DNA of 64,000 bases from Psychrobacter sp. ANT_WB68 (GCF_008369115.1 NZ_VOAZ01000001.1:186001-250000), one strand, 5' to 3'. Counted from the stretch's first letter, positions 9,134 to 18,963 are shown. Translations and numbers: made by a program. The notes: a model not told the origin generated them from the sequence alone.

Positions 9134-10573
9134 ATGCCAACCTCTGCTAAATCTTTAACTAAGCGTTTGATTGAAATACCAGAAATGCGCCGTATTCAGC
9201 ATTTGCACTTTATCGGTATTGGTGGCTCGGGAATGTGCGGTATCGCTGAGGTTATGAATAACCAAGGCTATAAAGTCAGCGGTTCTGATATTGCTGAAAG
9301 CTTGGTCACTAAGCGCTTACAGCAGATTGGTATCACTATTGCGATTGGCCATGACTCTAAAAACATCGCCAATGCCGATGTCATCGTCGTATCGTCTGCT
9401 ATTGATCGCAGTAACCCTGAAGTAAAAGCGGCGCTTGAAGCGCGTTTGCCAGTAGTACGCCGTGCTGATATGCTCGGTGAATTGATGCGTTATCGTCATG
9501 GTATCGCCGTCGCTGGTGCACATGGCAAAACCACCACCACCAGTCTGCTGACGACCATGATGGCGGAAGGACAGCTCGACCCTACATATGTGATTGGGGG
9601 TAAATTAAATGCCTCGGGTAAAAACGCCGCGCTTGGTAGCAGTCGTTTCTTAATTGCAGAAGCCGATGAATCGGATGCGTCGTTCTTATCTTTACATCCG
9701 ATGGCGGCGATTGTTACCAATATCGATCAAGACCATATGGAAACCTATGGCAATAGTTTTGATAAATTAAAAGCCGCTTATATCCAATTTTTACAAAACA
9801 TGCCGTTTTATGGTTTGGCGGTGGTTTGCGGTGATGACCCTGAATTGTATGCCATGATTGATGATATTGGGCGTCCGGTATTAACCTTTGGTCTTGAGCC
9901 ATTTAATGATGTACAAGCCATTGATTTGGTCAGCGAAGGCACAAAAACCCACTTTACCGTTTTACGCCGCGACCGCGAACCATTGCGTCTGACCTTGAAT
10001 ATTCCGGGCGTACACAATGTTTATAATGCGCTGGCTGCTATTACGATGGCAACCGATGAAGGCGTAGATGACGAAGCGATTAAGCGCGCCTTGCAGAAGT
10101 TTGAAGGCGTCGGTCGCCGCTTTGAGCAGCATGCATCCGTAGACATAGATGATGGCAACGTCTTGTTGATTGATGACTATGGTCACCATCCAAGAGAAGT
10201 CGATGCGACTATTAAAGCGGCCCGTCAAAGCTTCCCTGAGCGCCGCTTAGTGATGATGTTCCAACCGCATCGTTATAGTCGCACCCGTGACTGCTTTGAT
10301 GACTTTGTCGAAGTCCTCTCAAGTGTCGATGAGTTATTGTTGTTGGATGTTTATTCTGCTGGCGAGAGCCCCATCGCTGGTGCGGACACCAAAGCCTTGG
10401 CACGTAGTATTCGTTTGCGCGGTGCCGTTGAGCCGACGATTATCGATAAAGACAATATTGCCCCGGTAATGCAGCGATTACTAAAAGCAGGTGACATGCT
10501 CATTACCCAAGGTGCGGGTAATGTTGGACAAATAGCGCTCGAATTGGCCGCCAATAATTTATATATCAAATAA
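9134..10573 (+). CDS. murC: UDP-N-acetylmuramate-L-alanine ligase MurC
   Basis: Cytoplasmic ATP-dependent ligase that adds L-alanine to UDP-MurNAc, the first step of the peptide stem. The N-terminal UDP-binding domain shows [16 protein letters not shown] (about residues 26-41), the central ATPase domain shows the Mur ligase P-loop [10 protein letters not shown] (about 130-139), and [14 protein letters not shown] with FQPHRYSRT marks the C-terminal domain. The 479 residues match the family. It sits 30 bases before ddl, so the three genes probably form one operon. Confidence 0.97.
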   Translation: MPTSAKSLTKRLIEIPEMRRIQHLHFIGIGGSGMCGIAEVMNNQGYKVSGSDIAESLVTKRLQQIGITIAIGHDSKNIANADVIVVSSAIDRSNPEVKAALEARLPVVRRADMLGELMRYRHGIAVAGAHGKTTTTSLLTTMMAEGQLDPTYVIGGKLNASGKNAALGSSRFLIAEADESDASFLSLHPMAAIVTNIDQDHMETYGNSFDKLKAAYIQFLQNMPFYGLAVVCGDDPELYAMIDDIGRPVLTFGLEPFNDVQAIDLVSEGTKTHFTVLRRDREPLRLTLNIPGVHNVYNALAAITMATDEGVDDEAIKRALQKFEGVGRRFEQHASVDIDDGNVLLIDDYGHHPREVDATIKAARQSFPERRLVMMFQPHRYSRTRDCFDDFVEVLSSVDELLLLDVYSAGESPIAGADTKALARSIRLRGAVEPTIIDKDNIAPVMQRLLKAGDMLITQGAGNVGQIALELAANNLYIK

Positions 10574-10602
10574 GCCGCAAAAGAATTTTAGGAACGAGAC
10601 TC

Positions 10603-11709
10603 ATGACTATTCATAACCAAAAAAACAATAACCAAAAAAATGAAAACAACATTGATAAAAGTATTGATGCTGAGGCGAACACTGCCATTACCAATCCAGA
10701 ACCAGCGTTGGCAGCGGCTGCCCAAGCAGAGCAAGAGAAGATTGAGGGCAATCAGCCACACTCTGAAGCCGTGCCTAACGCAGCAAACAGCAAAGTCAAA
10801 GACGCCCGTCAATTTGGTAAAGTAGCCGTGATATATGGCGGCAGTAGCAATGAGCGCAGCGTCTCTTTAGACAGTGGCGCTGCCGTCTTGCAAGCGCTGC
10901 AAAACCAAGGCGTTGATGCCACTCATTTTGACCCTAAGCATCAAGACATTACTGAGCTTCGTGAATACGATCGGGTGTTTAACGTCTTACATGGTCGTGG
11001 CGGCGAAGATGGTTTATTACAAGGCGTGCTGCAATGGTTTAATATTCCGCAGACTGGTTCAGGTATTTTGGCATCAGCACTCGGTATGGACAAAGTGCGT
11101 ACCAAGCAGCTGTGGCAAGGCTGCGGTTTATCGACCGCGCCGTTTTCACTGCTGACCGCTGATACTGACTGGCAACAAGTGGTTAATATGCTAGGACTAC
11201 CGCTGATTATCAAACCAGTCCATGAAGGCTCAAGCATTGGTATGACCAAAGTCAATAACCTTGATGAGCTTCCTGCTGCTTATGCAACAGCTGTGCAGTG
11301 CGGTGATGCGGTAATGGCTGAGCGTTGGATTACAGGTCGCGAATTTACCATTGTTATTATCGATGATGAAGCCTATCCAGTGATTCGCCTCGAGCCTGCT
11401 GATATTACCAATTTTTATGATTTTGAAGCCAAATACAATCGTAACGATACCAGTTATTACATTCCCTGCGGTCTAAGTGCTGCTGATGAAAAGCATTTGC
11501 AAGAGTTGAGCTTGGCAGCATTCCGTGCCGTTGATGCAAAAGGCTGGGGACGTATCGATGCGATGCAAGACGAAGCGGGCAACTTCTGGTTACTTGAGAT
11601 TAATACCGTACCAGGTATGACCAGTCATAGTTTGGTGCCCATGGCGGCCAAAGCACGCGGTATGGATTTTGAGAGCTTATGCTGGCACATTTTGGCGCAA
11701 ACACTATAA
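10603..11709 (+). CDS. ddl: D-alanine-D-alanine ligase with N-terminal extension
   Basis: ATP-grasp enzyme that makes the D-Ala-D-Ala dipeptide for peptidoglycan. The core starts at about residue 72 with GKVAVIYGGSSNERSVSLDS; IIKPVHEGSSIGMTKV and the C-terminal LLEINTVPGMTSHSLVPMAA are the ATP and metal-binding signatures. The 368 residues exceed the usual ~306 by about 70, all at the N-terminus: an Asn/Gln/Lys stretch followed by an Ala/Glu-rich stretch, probably disordered. AGGAACGAG precedes the ATG at 10603, so the extension seems to be translated. Ligase function is secure; the tail's role is unknown. Confidence 0.95.
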   Translation: MTIHNQKNNNQKNENNIDKSIDAEANTAITNPEPALAAAAQAEQEKIEGNQPHSEAVPNAANSKVKDARQFGKVAVIYGGSSNERSVSLDSGAAVLQALQNQGVDATHFDPKHQDITELREYDRVFNVLHGRGGEDGLLQGVLQWFNIPQTGSGILASALGMDKVRTKQLWQGCGLSTAPFSLLTADTDWQQVVNMLGLPLIIKPVHEGSSIGMTKVNNLDELPAAYATAVQCGDAVMAERWITGREFTIVIIDDEAYPVIRLEPADITNFYDFEAKYNRNDTSYYIPCGLSAADEKHLQELSLAAFRAVDAKGWGRIDAMQDEAGNFWLLEINTVPGMTSHSLVPMAAKARGMDFESLCWHILAQTL

Positions 11710-12258
11710 ATATCCATCAACGAATGTATGAGTAATAGACGTACGATGTTTGCTTGATAAAGGTTTAATTAGCTATTAAATAGCCAATTAAACCCTTATG
11801 CCTAGATTGGATAAATATTTAGCATAAAGTTGCCTATTTTGGCTCAGCTAAAACTGGTTTTAAGATTGTTTAACGGCGATAAGTAACCTCGCTAAATACA
11901 CGCGAATGTATCGCTAGCGCTGCTATAGCACAGCTTCATGTAAACTTGTGTAAATTCGTTGTTAGTAGTAGGGGTTAGGCTATTGTTTAAACGTAAAATA
12001 CGTTAATATTGTAAATATTGGTCTATATTAGTGATATTTATGGTTATTTACGCAACTATCTCTTAAGTCATTCATTAAATGAGAAAAATGTTACGTTTTA
12101 ATGACGATAATCGTATTTTATAAGCTGTTTTAGCTCAATAAATTGATAATATGTTGTTTTTACAGATTCCTGCGAATGTTTAGCAGATTTACCTTTAATA
12201 AAAAGCACTATTGGCGTTATGCAAATAGCTTTAAGCAAAAATAGGGACGAAGTTTATT
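11710..12258. other. Gene-free spacer splitting the division cluster between ddl and ftsQ
   Basis: 549 bases with no credible gene. It starts with a long hairpin (11762-11794) and continues as A/T-rich DNA with small palindromes. In many gammaproteobacteria ddl and ftsQ are nearly contiguous, so here ftsQ-ftsA must be driven largely from promoters inside this spacer. I could not pick one promoter with confidence. Confidence 0.6.
11762..11794. repeat. Long hairpin downstream of ddl
   Basis: GGTTTAATT (11762-11770) pairs perfectly with AATTAAACC (11786-11794), and inside it GCTAT pairs with ATAGC around a TAA loop, with a single A/C mismatch between the two stems. There is no T-run after it, so it is not a standard intrinsic terminator; it may stabilise the 3' end of the mur transcript. 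Confidence 0.65.
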
Positions 12259-13056
12259 ATGGCTCAAACTGTCAATGACGTCGCTGACTTGATGAGTGAT
12301 AAAACCCGTCGACCAACATCTAACTTTCAAGTACCGACTTCGGTCAGATATTTCTTTACTGTACTGGTGTTGGGTTTGCTTGTACTGATATTGATTATGG
12401 GTGGTAAGGCATTACGCGACGCACCGCCCGCTGCTATTCATGTTGATACTCAAGGATTGACGGTTGCGCAATATCGTGCATTACAGCAAGTCATGAACCA
12501 ACAGAGTGTCAGCAGTTTTTTCACCTCTGACTTGCAGGCGTTAAGAGATATTACCACCAGTTTGGCTTGGGTTGACCAAGTGAGTGTTAGTCGTGATTGG
12601 CAACGTGGTATCGTAGTCAAAGCCTTACCAAAGCAGGCGGTAGCAAATTTTGGTACGGAACGTTTGGTTGATGCAAAAGGGGCAGTTTTTGTTCCTGCAG
12701 ATAGTCGAGAGTTAACGCAAGAGCGCTTTGCGACATTGCAAGGCGATATGACTCAAGCGCCCGTCATTATGCAACAAATGCAACAAGTCAATGATTGGTA
12801 TGCGCCGCTTGGTATGCAAGTTGAAGATATTATTTTGTCACCAAGAATGACGTGGCTGATTCGCTTTGATAATGGCCAACGTGTTATCGTTGACAATGAA
12901 AACACGGCGCAAAAACTGTTGAATTTAAGTCAGCTGCTTGGCAATCAATTAAGTAATCGCCGAGAGGAAATACAGTCAGTTGATCTTCGCTACAAAAATG
13001 GATTTACGATCGCATGGAATCTGGCGCCGCCAAAAAATACTGAAACACCACCGTAA
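12259..13056 (+). CDS. ftsQ: Cell division protein FtsQ
   Basis: Bitopic inner-membrane protein of the divisome that links FtsA/FtsZ-side components to FtsB-FtsL and the septal synthase. A cytoplasmic head (1-32) is followed by one membrane helix (about residues 33-54, FTVLVLGLLVLILIMG) and a periplasmic POTRA-like region beginning IHVDTQGLTVAQYRALQQVM, then the FtsQ domain with SLAWVDQVSVSRDWQRGIVV and MTWLIRFDNGQRVIV. The length of 265 is normal. AGGGACG lies about 12 bases before the ATG. It is followed by ftsA after 158 bases. Confidence 0.92.
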   Translation: MAQTVNDVADLMSDKTRRPTSNFQVPTSVRYFFTVLVLGLLVLILIMGGKALRDAPPAAIHVDTQGLTVAQYRALQQVMNQQSVSSFFTSDLQALRDITTSLAWVDQVSVSRDWQRGIVVKALPKQAVANFGTERLVDAKGAVFVPADSRELTQERFATLQGDMTQAPVIMQQMQQVNDWYAPLGMQVEDIILSPRMTWLIRFDNGQRVIVDNENTAQKLLNLSQLLGNQLSNRREEIQSVDLRYKNGFTIAWNLAPPKNTETPP

Positions 13057-13214
13057 AAGAATAAAACATCTAGAAAGCAGTCAAAATCTTAAATTTATCT
13101 GTTTTCGTGATATAAAAAGTTAACATATATAGTCACTGCGTGCTGATAGCGCTTTTTAATGATTTAATGGGGACGTCATTTGGTCTCCTGTTTAGCGATA
13201 ATTTGTCTGGTACC

Positions 13215-14507
13215 ATGAAAAATACTGAAAATCTGGTTGTTGTCCATCTAAGTGCCACGGCAGTATACGTCGTCATTGGCAGTGTTGTCTCTGCAAAAGA
13301 CATTCGTATTATGGGTGTGGGGCAAGTTAAAAATAGCGACTTTTATCAAGGTCAGATAAAGCATCGTGAACGTTTGCAAGGCGCTATTAAACAAGCCATC
13401 CAAGAAGCTGAGGATACCGCCAATTGTCGTGTGCATAGCGTATGGTTGACCATGGCGACGCCTGAGCTACTAAGTAAGAATAGTGCGGGCGATGTCAGAG
13501 TTGAAGATGAAGTTGTCCGTGCCAAAGATATGGTACAAGCGCTGTCAAATGCCAAATCACAAGACTTGTCGCCTGACTATTATCTGATGCATTGCTGCCA
13601 GCAAGGTATTTATATCGACAATCAAGAATTTATGGTTGATGATGCCATTGACATGGTTGCGCACAATATTACTGTGATGTATCACATGATGATGATGCCA
13701 GTGGCTGGCCGTCAAAATATCCAGAAATTATTACAAAGCTGTGACGTAGGCATCGACCATATCGTTTTTGATGCGGTCACCAGTGCCGAATATAGTTTGA
13801 TGAGTGATGAGCGTCAGCAAGGGGTTTGCTTAGTCGATATCGGTGCGAGTACCACCAGTCTTTGTGTTTATAAAGAAAATAAGCTGATTTTCACCCATTG
13901 TATCGCGACGGGCAGTCATGAGGTAACGATGGATATTTCAGCCGATGTTGGTATCTCTATGATAGAGGCTGAAAGGCTTAAAAAATCACACGGTACTGTT
14001 GATATCAATAGCGTAGATCCTAGCTCATTTTTCCTGTTTAAACCGCAAGGGTCGGGCGATGAGATTAACATCGGTACTTATAATTTAGCGCGTATCATTG
14101 AAGCGCGTTATGTGCAGATTTTTACTGAAGTGGTTCGTCAATTACATGATGCTGATTTATTAGGCTATATTGATAAAGGGATTGTACTCACAGGCGGTGG
14201 CAGTGCTATTAAGGGCATGATACCTTTTGCCAAAAAGCTACTGAAAATGCCTGTGGTATTGACCAACACCCATCCTGCTATTAGTGCTTATAATCATTTT
14301 GATAATGATGAATCGTTTAAACAGCTGAATATTCAGGTCAATGATCGCGCTTATCAAACGGCATTTGGTACATTACTATATAGTCAAAGCGAGCAGTTTC
14401 GCCGTAGTGAAAAAAGTGAGCCGGAAGCGATTCAAAAAAATCGTGTCACGGGTGTTTTTCAAAGTGCAGGGCAACGTTTTGCCAGTGTACTCAAAAAGAT
14501 ATTATAA
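13215..14507 (+). CDS. ftsA: Cell division protein FtsA
   Basis: Actin-like ATPase that tethers FtsZ filaments to the membrane and recruits later division proteins. SHS2/actin-fold signatures include VCLVDIGASTTSLCVY, GIVLTGGGSAIKGM and an N-terminal NLVVVHLSATAVYVVIGS. The C-terminal amphipathic membrane-targeting helix is visible (about the last 18 residues, GVFQSAGQRFASVLKKIL). I prefer the ATG at 13215, which aligns with the start of the fold; upstream in-frame starts at 13140 (GTG) and 13167 (ATG) would add 25 or 16 residues and cannot be excluded, because no start has a strong ribosome site. Confidence 0.93.
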   Translation: MKNTENLVVVHLSATAVYVVIGSVVSAKDIRIMGVGQVKNSDFYQGQIKHRERLQGAIKQAIQEAEDTANCRVHSVWLTMATPELLSKNSAGDVRVEDEVVRAKDMVQALSNAKSQDLSPDYYLMHCCQQGIYIDNQEFMVDDAIDMVAHNITVMYHMMMMPVAGRQNIQKLLQSCDVGIDHIVFDAVTSAEYSLMSDERQQGVCLVDIGASTTSLCVYKENKLIFTHCIATGSHEVTMDISADVGISMIEAERLKKSHGTVDINSVDPSSFFLFKPQGSGDEINIGTYNLARIIEARYVQIFTEVVRQLHDADLLGYIDKGIVLTGGGSAIKGMIPFAKKLLKMPVVLTNTHPAISAYNHFDNDESFKQLNIQVNDRAYQTAFGTLLYSQSEQFRRSEKSEPEAIQKNRVTGVFQSAGQRFASVLKKIL

Positions 14508-14631
14508 TCCTGCTGCACTTTTACTGAGATTAAGCAGTTAAGAGCATGCCGCAGTATTATAGGTAAGCATATTTAAAGCAACACCCTGTACAATAACGGT
14601 ATATATTGGCTAAGCACAACTATTTAAGCCT

Positions 14632-14660
14632 TTGCCGTGTTTTATTTAAATACATTTATA
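14632..14660 (+). promoter_or_regulatory. Candidate promoter for ftsZ
   Basis: TTGCCG (14632-14637), a 17-base spacer and TTTATA (14655-14660) precede ftsZ by about 80 bases, in the 235-base gap after ftsA. A separate ftsZ promoter would be in line with other bacteria, but the -10 is imperfect. Confidence 0.35.
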
Positions 14661-14742
14661 TATAGTAAGTCGATAGCGCGCCATATGAGTGTGTTACCAC
14701 GTATCGACCCATCACGCTATCTGCAACTGGAGAAACCTTTTT

Positions 14743-15939
14743 ATGTCAAAATACACCATGCCAGATGATAATCAGCTTCAAAATAACGGCCAGGCAAGCT
14801 TCACTGTATTCGGTGTGGGCGGCGGCGGCGGTAATGCGGTTGAGCATATGGTACAACAAGGGATTAGAGGTGTAACGTTTGTCTGTGCCAATACGGATAA
14901 ACAAGCGCTCGATCGTCTCACCGCGCCGCATAAATTGCAGCTTGGCGCTAAGACCAACCGTGGTTTAGGTGCAGGAGCGAATCCAGAAGTGGGTCGTGAA
15001 GCTGCAGAAAGCGATGAAGAAGCGATTCGCGCCTTACTTGAGCACTCAGACATGGTCTTTATTACCGCGGGTATGGGTGGTGGTACAGGTACGGGCGCCG
15101 CTCCAGTGGTTGCGCGTATTGCTAAAGAAATGGAAGTGTTGACGGTAGCGGTTGTTACGACACCATTTAAGTTTGAAGGTGGTAAACGTATCAAGGCCGC
15201 TAAAGCCGGTATTGAGCAGTTGACCAATTTCGTTGACTCTATCATTACCATTCCAAATGACAAGCTCATGAGTGTGTATGGCAACATCTCTATGCAAGAT
15301 GCCTTTAAAAAAGCCGATGACGTCTTGTTGCATGCGGTGCAAGGTATTGCAGAAACTATCGCTAGCGAAGGTATGATTAATATTGACTTTAACGATATCC
15401 GCACTGCGATGACTGCTAAAGGTCATGCAATGATGGGTATCGGTCGCGCTAGCGGCGATGATCGTGCGCGTCAAGCGACTGAAAAAGCCATCAGATCGCC
15501 ACTATTGGATGATTTGCGTCTAGAGAACGCCAAAGGTCTCTTGGTTAACGTGATTTCATCTGAGTCTTTATCATTGGATGAGATGAGCAAAATCAGTGTC
15601 ATCGTCGAAGAAATTACCGATATCGACGACGCGCATATTTTCTACGGTTCGGTTATCGATGAAAAAATGGGTGACGATTTACATGTGACTGTGATTGCAA
15701 CGGGTCTGACTTTGGATGAAAATGCTGGAGAAGAGCCTGAAGTGGTAGAGCAGCCTGTACCATCAGTAAACAGCACGCAACCTGTTGACCCAAACTTGCA
15801 TACCAGTGCGCTAAACAGTCAAAAGCAGTCTCAGGCTCAATATCAAGAAAGTCCGATACGCTCAAATGCAACTCAAGAGCAGCCTAAAACCAAAACCAAC
15901 AGTATTCAAGACTATCTTAAGCGCCAACAGAATAAATAA
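14743..15939 (+). CDS. ftsZ: Cell division protein FtsZ
   Basis: Tubulin-like GTPase that forms the Z ring. From the ATG at 14743 (after GGAGAAA) the protein has 398 residues. The nucleotide fold opens with FTVFGVGGGGGNAVEHM, and the tubulin signature GGGTGTG is at residues 112-118. The T7-type catalytic loop region reads NIDFNDIRTAMTAKGHAMMG. A Gln/Ser/Pro-rich disordered linker of about 60 residues leads to a C-terminal peptide (SIQDYLKRQQNK) that should bind FtsA and ZipA; it differs from the common D-I-P-A-F-L-R pattern but keeps the hydrophobic-plus-basic layout. A strong terminator follows. Confidence 0.98.
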   Translation: MSKYTMPDDNQLQNNGQASFTVFGVGGGGGNAVEHMVQQGIRGVTFVCANTDKQALDRLTAPHKLQLGAKTNRGLGAGANPEVGREAAESDEEAIRALLEHSDMVFITAGMGGGTGTGAAPVVARIAKEMEVLTVAVVTTPFKFEGGKRIKAAKAGIEQLTNFVDSIITIPNDKLMSVYGNISMQDAFKKADDVLLHAVQGIAETIASEGMINIDFNDIRTAMTAKGHAMMGIGRASGDDRARQATEKAIRSPLLDDLRLENAKGLLVNVISSESLSLDEMSKISVIVEEITDIDDAHIFYGSVIDEKMGDDLHVTVIATGLTLDENAGEEPEVVEQPVPSVNSTQPVDPNLHTSALNSQKQSQAQYQESPIRSNATQEQPKTKTNSIQDYLKRQQNK

Positions 15940-16341
15940 TCCTTAAAATGAATGATTGTTTTAGGTAGTATGAATAAAAAAGAGCCAGTATTTCGATACT
16001 GGCTTTTTTGTGCCTGTCCCTAAAATTTGCCTCTAAGTTTTAAGTTTCGTCTATTTATAAGTTAGCGATTTATAAAGACGTTATTTATAAAGCCGACTCT
16101 CTATACAAGCTTTTCAATTATGAAATGAATTCTATATAAATCTAAACGTTAATAAAGGGGTTTAAATAGCAATTTATCAACGCTTGAGTGATTTTTACAT
16201 GATAGAAGCTACCATTAAGATGATTGCGATAAGTGTTATCAATCAAAGAGATAAGCAAATTAACGCTTTTTAGCGCTAGCGAACTAGGGGCAGGTAATGC
16301 TACACTATGTCAATTGTAACAAAATATGTGAGAAGACAGCC
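15940..16341. other. Spacer between ftsZ and lpxC
   Basis: After the ftsZ terminator (15980-16010) there are about 330 A/T-rich bases with no credible gene. Because the terminator is strong, lpxC must have its own promoter here; I do not see a clear consensus match. Confidence 0.5.
15980..16010 (+). terminator. Intrinsic terminator of ftsZ
   Basis: AGCCAGTAT (15983-15991) and ATACTGGCT (15996-16004) form a perfect 9-bp stem closed by a TTCG tetraloop and followed by a T-run. An A-run before the stem means it may also act on the other strand. Confidence 0.93.
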
Positions 16342-17259
16342 ATGAACCAACGAACCATAAAAACAGCTATAGCCGTTACAGGTACTGGTCTTCATAGTGG
16401 TCAACCTGTTGACTTAGAGTTTCATCCACAGCCTATCAATACGGGCATTGTTTTTGAACGTTCCGATATTGTCGGTAGTACTCCCATTCCTGCTAGTGCC
16501 TTTTTGGTACAAGATACCATGATGTCATCAAATCTAGTATTCGGCGGGACACGTGTGGGCACCGTTGAGCATTTGCTCAGTGCAGTCGCTGGACTGGGCG
16601 TTGATAACCTCTTAATTCGCGTGTCAGCCTCAGAGATACCGATTATGGATGGTAGCGCCGCCCCATTTGTGGGTTTGCTGCTACAAGCAGGCTTTTGTGA
16701 ACAAGATGCTTTAAAGCGTTTTATTAAGATTGTGCGTCCAGTACGCGTTAAAGTTGACGATAAATGGGCAGAGCTGCGTCCGTATGCAGGCTTTGAGTTG
16801 AATTTTGAGATTGATTTTGACCATCCTGCTATTGATAAAAACTTTCAGCATGCACAATTGCAGTTTTCAACCCAAAACTTCATTGAGCAATTGAGCTCAG
16901 CGCGTACTTTTGGTTTTTTACGTGATATCGAAACCTTACGTCAGAATAACTTAGCGCTAGGTGGCAGCATGGACAATGCGATTGTCATTGATGATGCCAG
17001 TATTCTTAATGAAGAAGGCTTACGCTTTAATGATGAATTCGTGCGTCATAAGATTCTCGATGCTTTAGGCGATTTATATCTAATTGGCTATCCTATTTTA
17101 GGCCGTTTTAATGCCTATAAGTCTGGTCATGCGTTAAACAATATGTTGGTACGTGAAATCTTATCAGACCCTGATAACTTTGAAATTGTAACTTTTGATG
17201 ACAATGTAACCTGTCCTATCGAATATTTACCTTTAAATGGCTTGACCGTTGAAGGATGA
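16342..17259 (+). CDS. lpxC: UDP-3-O-acyl-N-acetylglucosamine deacetylase LpxC
   Basis: Zinc enzyme for the committed step of lipid A synthesis, in the cytosol. From the ATG at 16342 it has 305 residues, the normal size. Zinc ligands are H77 (TVEHLLSA), H236 and D240 (RHKILDALGDL), with the same spacing as in E. coli. The N-terminus MNQRTIKTAIAVTGTGLHSG is typical. An upstream in-frame ATG at 16297 is unlikely. LpxC sits at the end of the division cluster as in many gammaproteobacteria, but secA does not follow here. Confidence 0.97.
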   Translation: MNQRTIKTAIAVTGTGLHSGQPVDLEFHPQPINTGIVFERSDIVGSTPIPASAFLVQDTMMSSNLVFGGTRVGTVEHLLSAVAGLGVDNLLIRVSASEIPIMDGSAAPFVGLLLQAGFCEQDALKRFIKIVRPVRVKVDDKWAELRPYAGFELNFEIDFDHPAIDKNFQHAQLQFSTQNFIEQLSSARTFGFLRDIETLRQNNLALGGSMDNAIVIDDASILNEEGLRFNDEFVRHKILDALGDLYLIGYPILGRFNAYKSGHALNNMLVREILSDPDNFEIVTFDDNVTCPIEYLPLNGLTVEG

Positions 17260-17420
17260 ATACAGGAATATACACGAAGTATCGAAACATTTACGCAATA
17301 TTACATAATTTGATTATAAGTAGGACTAAATAATATTCGTTTAAATAAATATTTTCTTTATCATTTTACTAATAATCTGCTTCAGAGTAGGTAAGATAAA
17401 AGATGTGGGAAATAATAAAG

Positions 17421-17473
17421 TCATCTGTCAGTGAGGTTCACATTGTGAATGACACTGACAGATGATTTTTTTT
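17421..17473 (+). terminator. Intrinsic terminator of lpxC
   Basis: A 13-bp perfect stem (17421-17433 with 17453-17465) with an inner TTCAC/GTGAA pairing and an eight-T run. It lies 160 bases past lpxC and just before the convergent DUF721 gene. Confidence 0.93.
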
Positions 17474-17557
17474 GTTGGTGAAATTACAAAAACGCAGCTT
17501 TACCCACGTTAATTACTGGTTTTTTTTACATAAGTTTACACAGAGAACCGAAGTTTT

Positions 17558-18073
17558 TTACGAATTAATCAGGCGCAAAAGTGCCTTTTTGAGATTTTCA
17601 TCAGTGGTGACATGCTCTGCAGCCTGTGATATAGTCCGCTTTGTGTTTTGGCTAAGAGCCTGATTTTCATGGGCTTTAAGAGGCTTAGATAAAGTCGCTG
17701 ACAAAGCTGATGATGGTTTAGAATAATCGTGATTAGCAGTATTTTTGGCTACGACAACGCGAATTTGCTTGAGTTGGTTAAATGTAATTGACTGCTCTGT
17801 TAACACCTGCAAATAAGCGCTCTGTAGATAGCGAATATGATTGGCAGCTGTCATCGAGCCCACACTGAGTATTAATTGCTCAGCGGTTAAGCCTACGACC
17901 CAGCAGTTATTGAGGATTTCCTCAGGTAGACAATCTACCAAAAGCTCTTTTATCTCGGTTGTTGCTTGTAGATATAGACGCATATCGTCAGCCAATGTTT
18001 GAGGTAGCGCACTACCCGCAAAGGCTTGATGATCGATAAGTTTAGCAAGGCGGTTAGGTTGTTTTTTTGACAT
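17558..18073 (-). CDS. DUF721 (DciA-like) protein
   Basis: A 171-residue protein whose N-terminal ~100 residues fit the DUF721/DciA family: LAKLIDHQAFAGSALPQTLADDMRL, then LVDCLPEEILNNCWVVGL and LILSVGSMTAANHIRYLQSA. DciA loads the replicative helicase DnaB in bacteria that lack DnaC; whether this copy does so is inferred from the family. The remaining ~70 residues are polar, Ser/Lys/Asn-rich and probably disordered. I use the ATG at 18073 (MSKKQPN); one three codons upstream is also possible. DUF721 genes commonly lie close to lpxC and secA. Confidence 0.82.
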   Translation of the reverse strand: MSKKQPNRLAKLIDHQAFAGSALPQTLADDMRLYLQATTEIKELLVDCLPEEILNNCWVVGLTAEQLILSVGSMTAANHIRYLQSAYLQVLTEQSITFNQLKQIRVVVAKNTANHDYSKPSSALSATLSKPLKAHENQALSQNTKRTISQAAEHVTTDENLKKALLRLINS

Positions 18074-18237
18074 CGTGAACACTCATCTAATAGGTGACAA
18101 AATCGATATTCATCATAAACAGCGAGCTTTTGTACTAAGGATTTTATCATGTTTATTTCATGGTCATCTTCCCTAAATTAATTGATGCTTTGTCACGGAT
18201 GACGAGCAATCCTGTATTCACAATAGGTAGTAAATTT

Positions 18238-18963
18238 ATGAAACAAGCTTTATTAATTTTGTCAGTATTGGGAATGGGTATAGCACAGACGAGTGGTGCT
18301 GTCGAAACAACCTTTCAACCAAATAATACCTTGAGTCATACCATCACAAATATCACTACTTCTGCGAACTACGGTTCGAGTCGCAATATCTATAGCACTA
18401 ATAGCGGTGCTTATGTCTCTAGCAATGATGAAATCAGTCAAGCGATTGATAATCTTAGTGCTCATGCAAAGCAAAAAGAGTATAAGCTTGCTTCGCTAAC
18501 CAATCGTTTGTCTTATGAGCAGCGTCAGCAGCGCGCAAGCTCAGTGCCAGATCGTTATTCTGCTCCTGCGATTGCCGCAGCCAATGCTGCACGCGTCGCG
18601 CTTTCAAGCAGCTCTGGTTACTGTGCTCGTTATGTACGTAAAGCATTACAATCAGCGGGTTATGAATTTACGCCTAACCCTTCAGCTTATCAGTATGCCT
18701 CTCGTGGCACACTTGCCCAAGCTGGCTTTGCTAAAATCAGCAACAATATGCAGCCACAAGTTGGTGATGTCGTGGTCTATGATCGCAGCTCAAAGCATCC
18801 ACATGGTCATATCCAGATTTTTGATGGCAATGCTTGGGTATCTGACTTCCGTCAAAGCAGTATTAGCCCGTACAGCGGCGCTTATAGTTATACAACCTGG
18901 CGCGATTCTCAATATGTTGACGATGCGTCTAACCGTGGTATCTACCTTGCAATGGCTGACTAA
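18238..18963 (+). CDS. Secreted CHAP-domain amidase/peptidase
   Basis: From the ATG at 18238 (after AGGTAGT) the 241-residue protein starts with a signal peptide (MKQALLILSVLGMGIAQTSG, cleavage likely after SGA). A Ser/Asn/Thr-rich linker leads to a C-terminal CHAP domain with probable catalytic C129 (SSGYCARYVRKAL) and H191 (HPHGHIQIF). CHAP domains are Cys/His amidases or endopeptidases acting on peptidoglycan, so a periplasmic or secreted role in wall turnover is likely. An in-frame ATG at 18160 would put 26 residues before the signal peptide and is rejected. It stands alone with its own terminator. Confidence 0.85.
   Translation: MKQALLILSVLGMGIAQTSGAVETTFQPNNTLSHTITNITTSANYGSSRNIYSTNSGAYVSSNDEISQAIDNLSAHAKQKEYKLASLTNRLSYEQRQQRASSVPDRYSAPAIAAANAARVALSSSSGYCARYVRKALQSAGYEFTPNPSAYQYASRGTLAQAGFAKISNNMQPQVGDVVVYDRSSKHPHGHIQIFDGNAWVSDFRQSSISPYSGAYSYTTWRDSQYVDDASNRGIYLAMAD

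Noticed and set aside
14778-15404. 208-codon open frame antisense to ftsZ
   Set aside because: It lies wholly inside ftsZ on the other strand, has a low-complexity Ala/Pro/Ser composition typical of a mirror of a coding frame, and has no ribosome site or family match.
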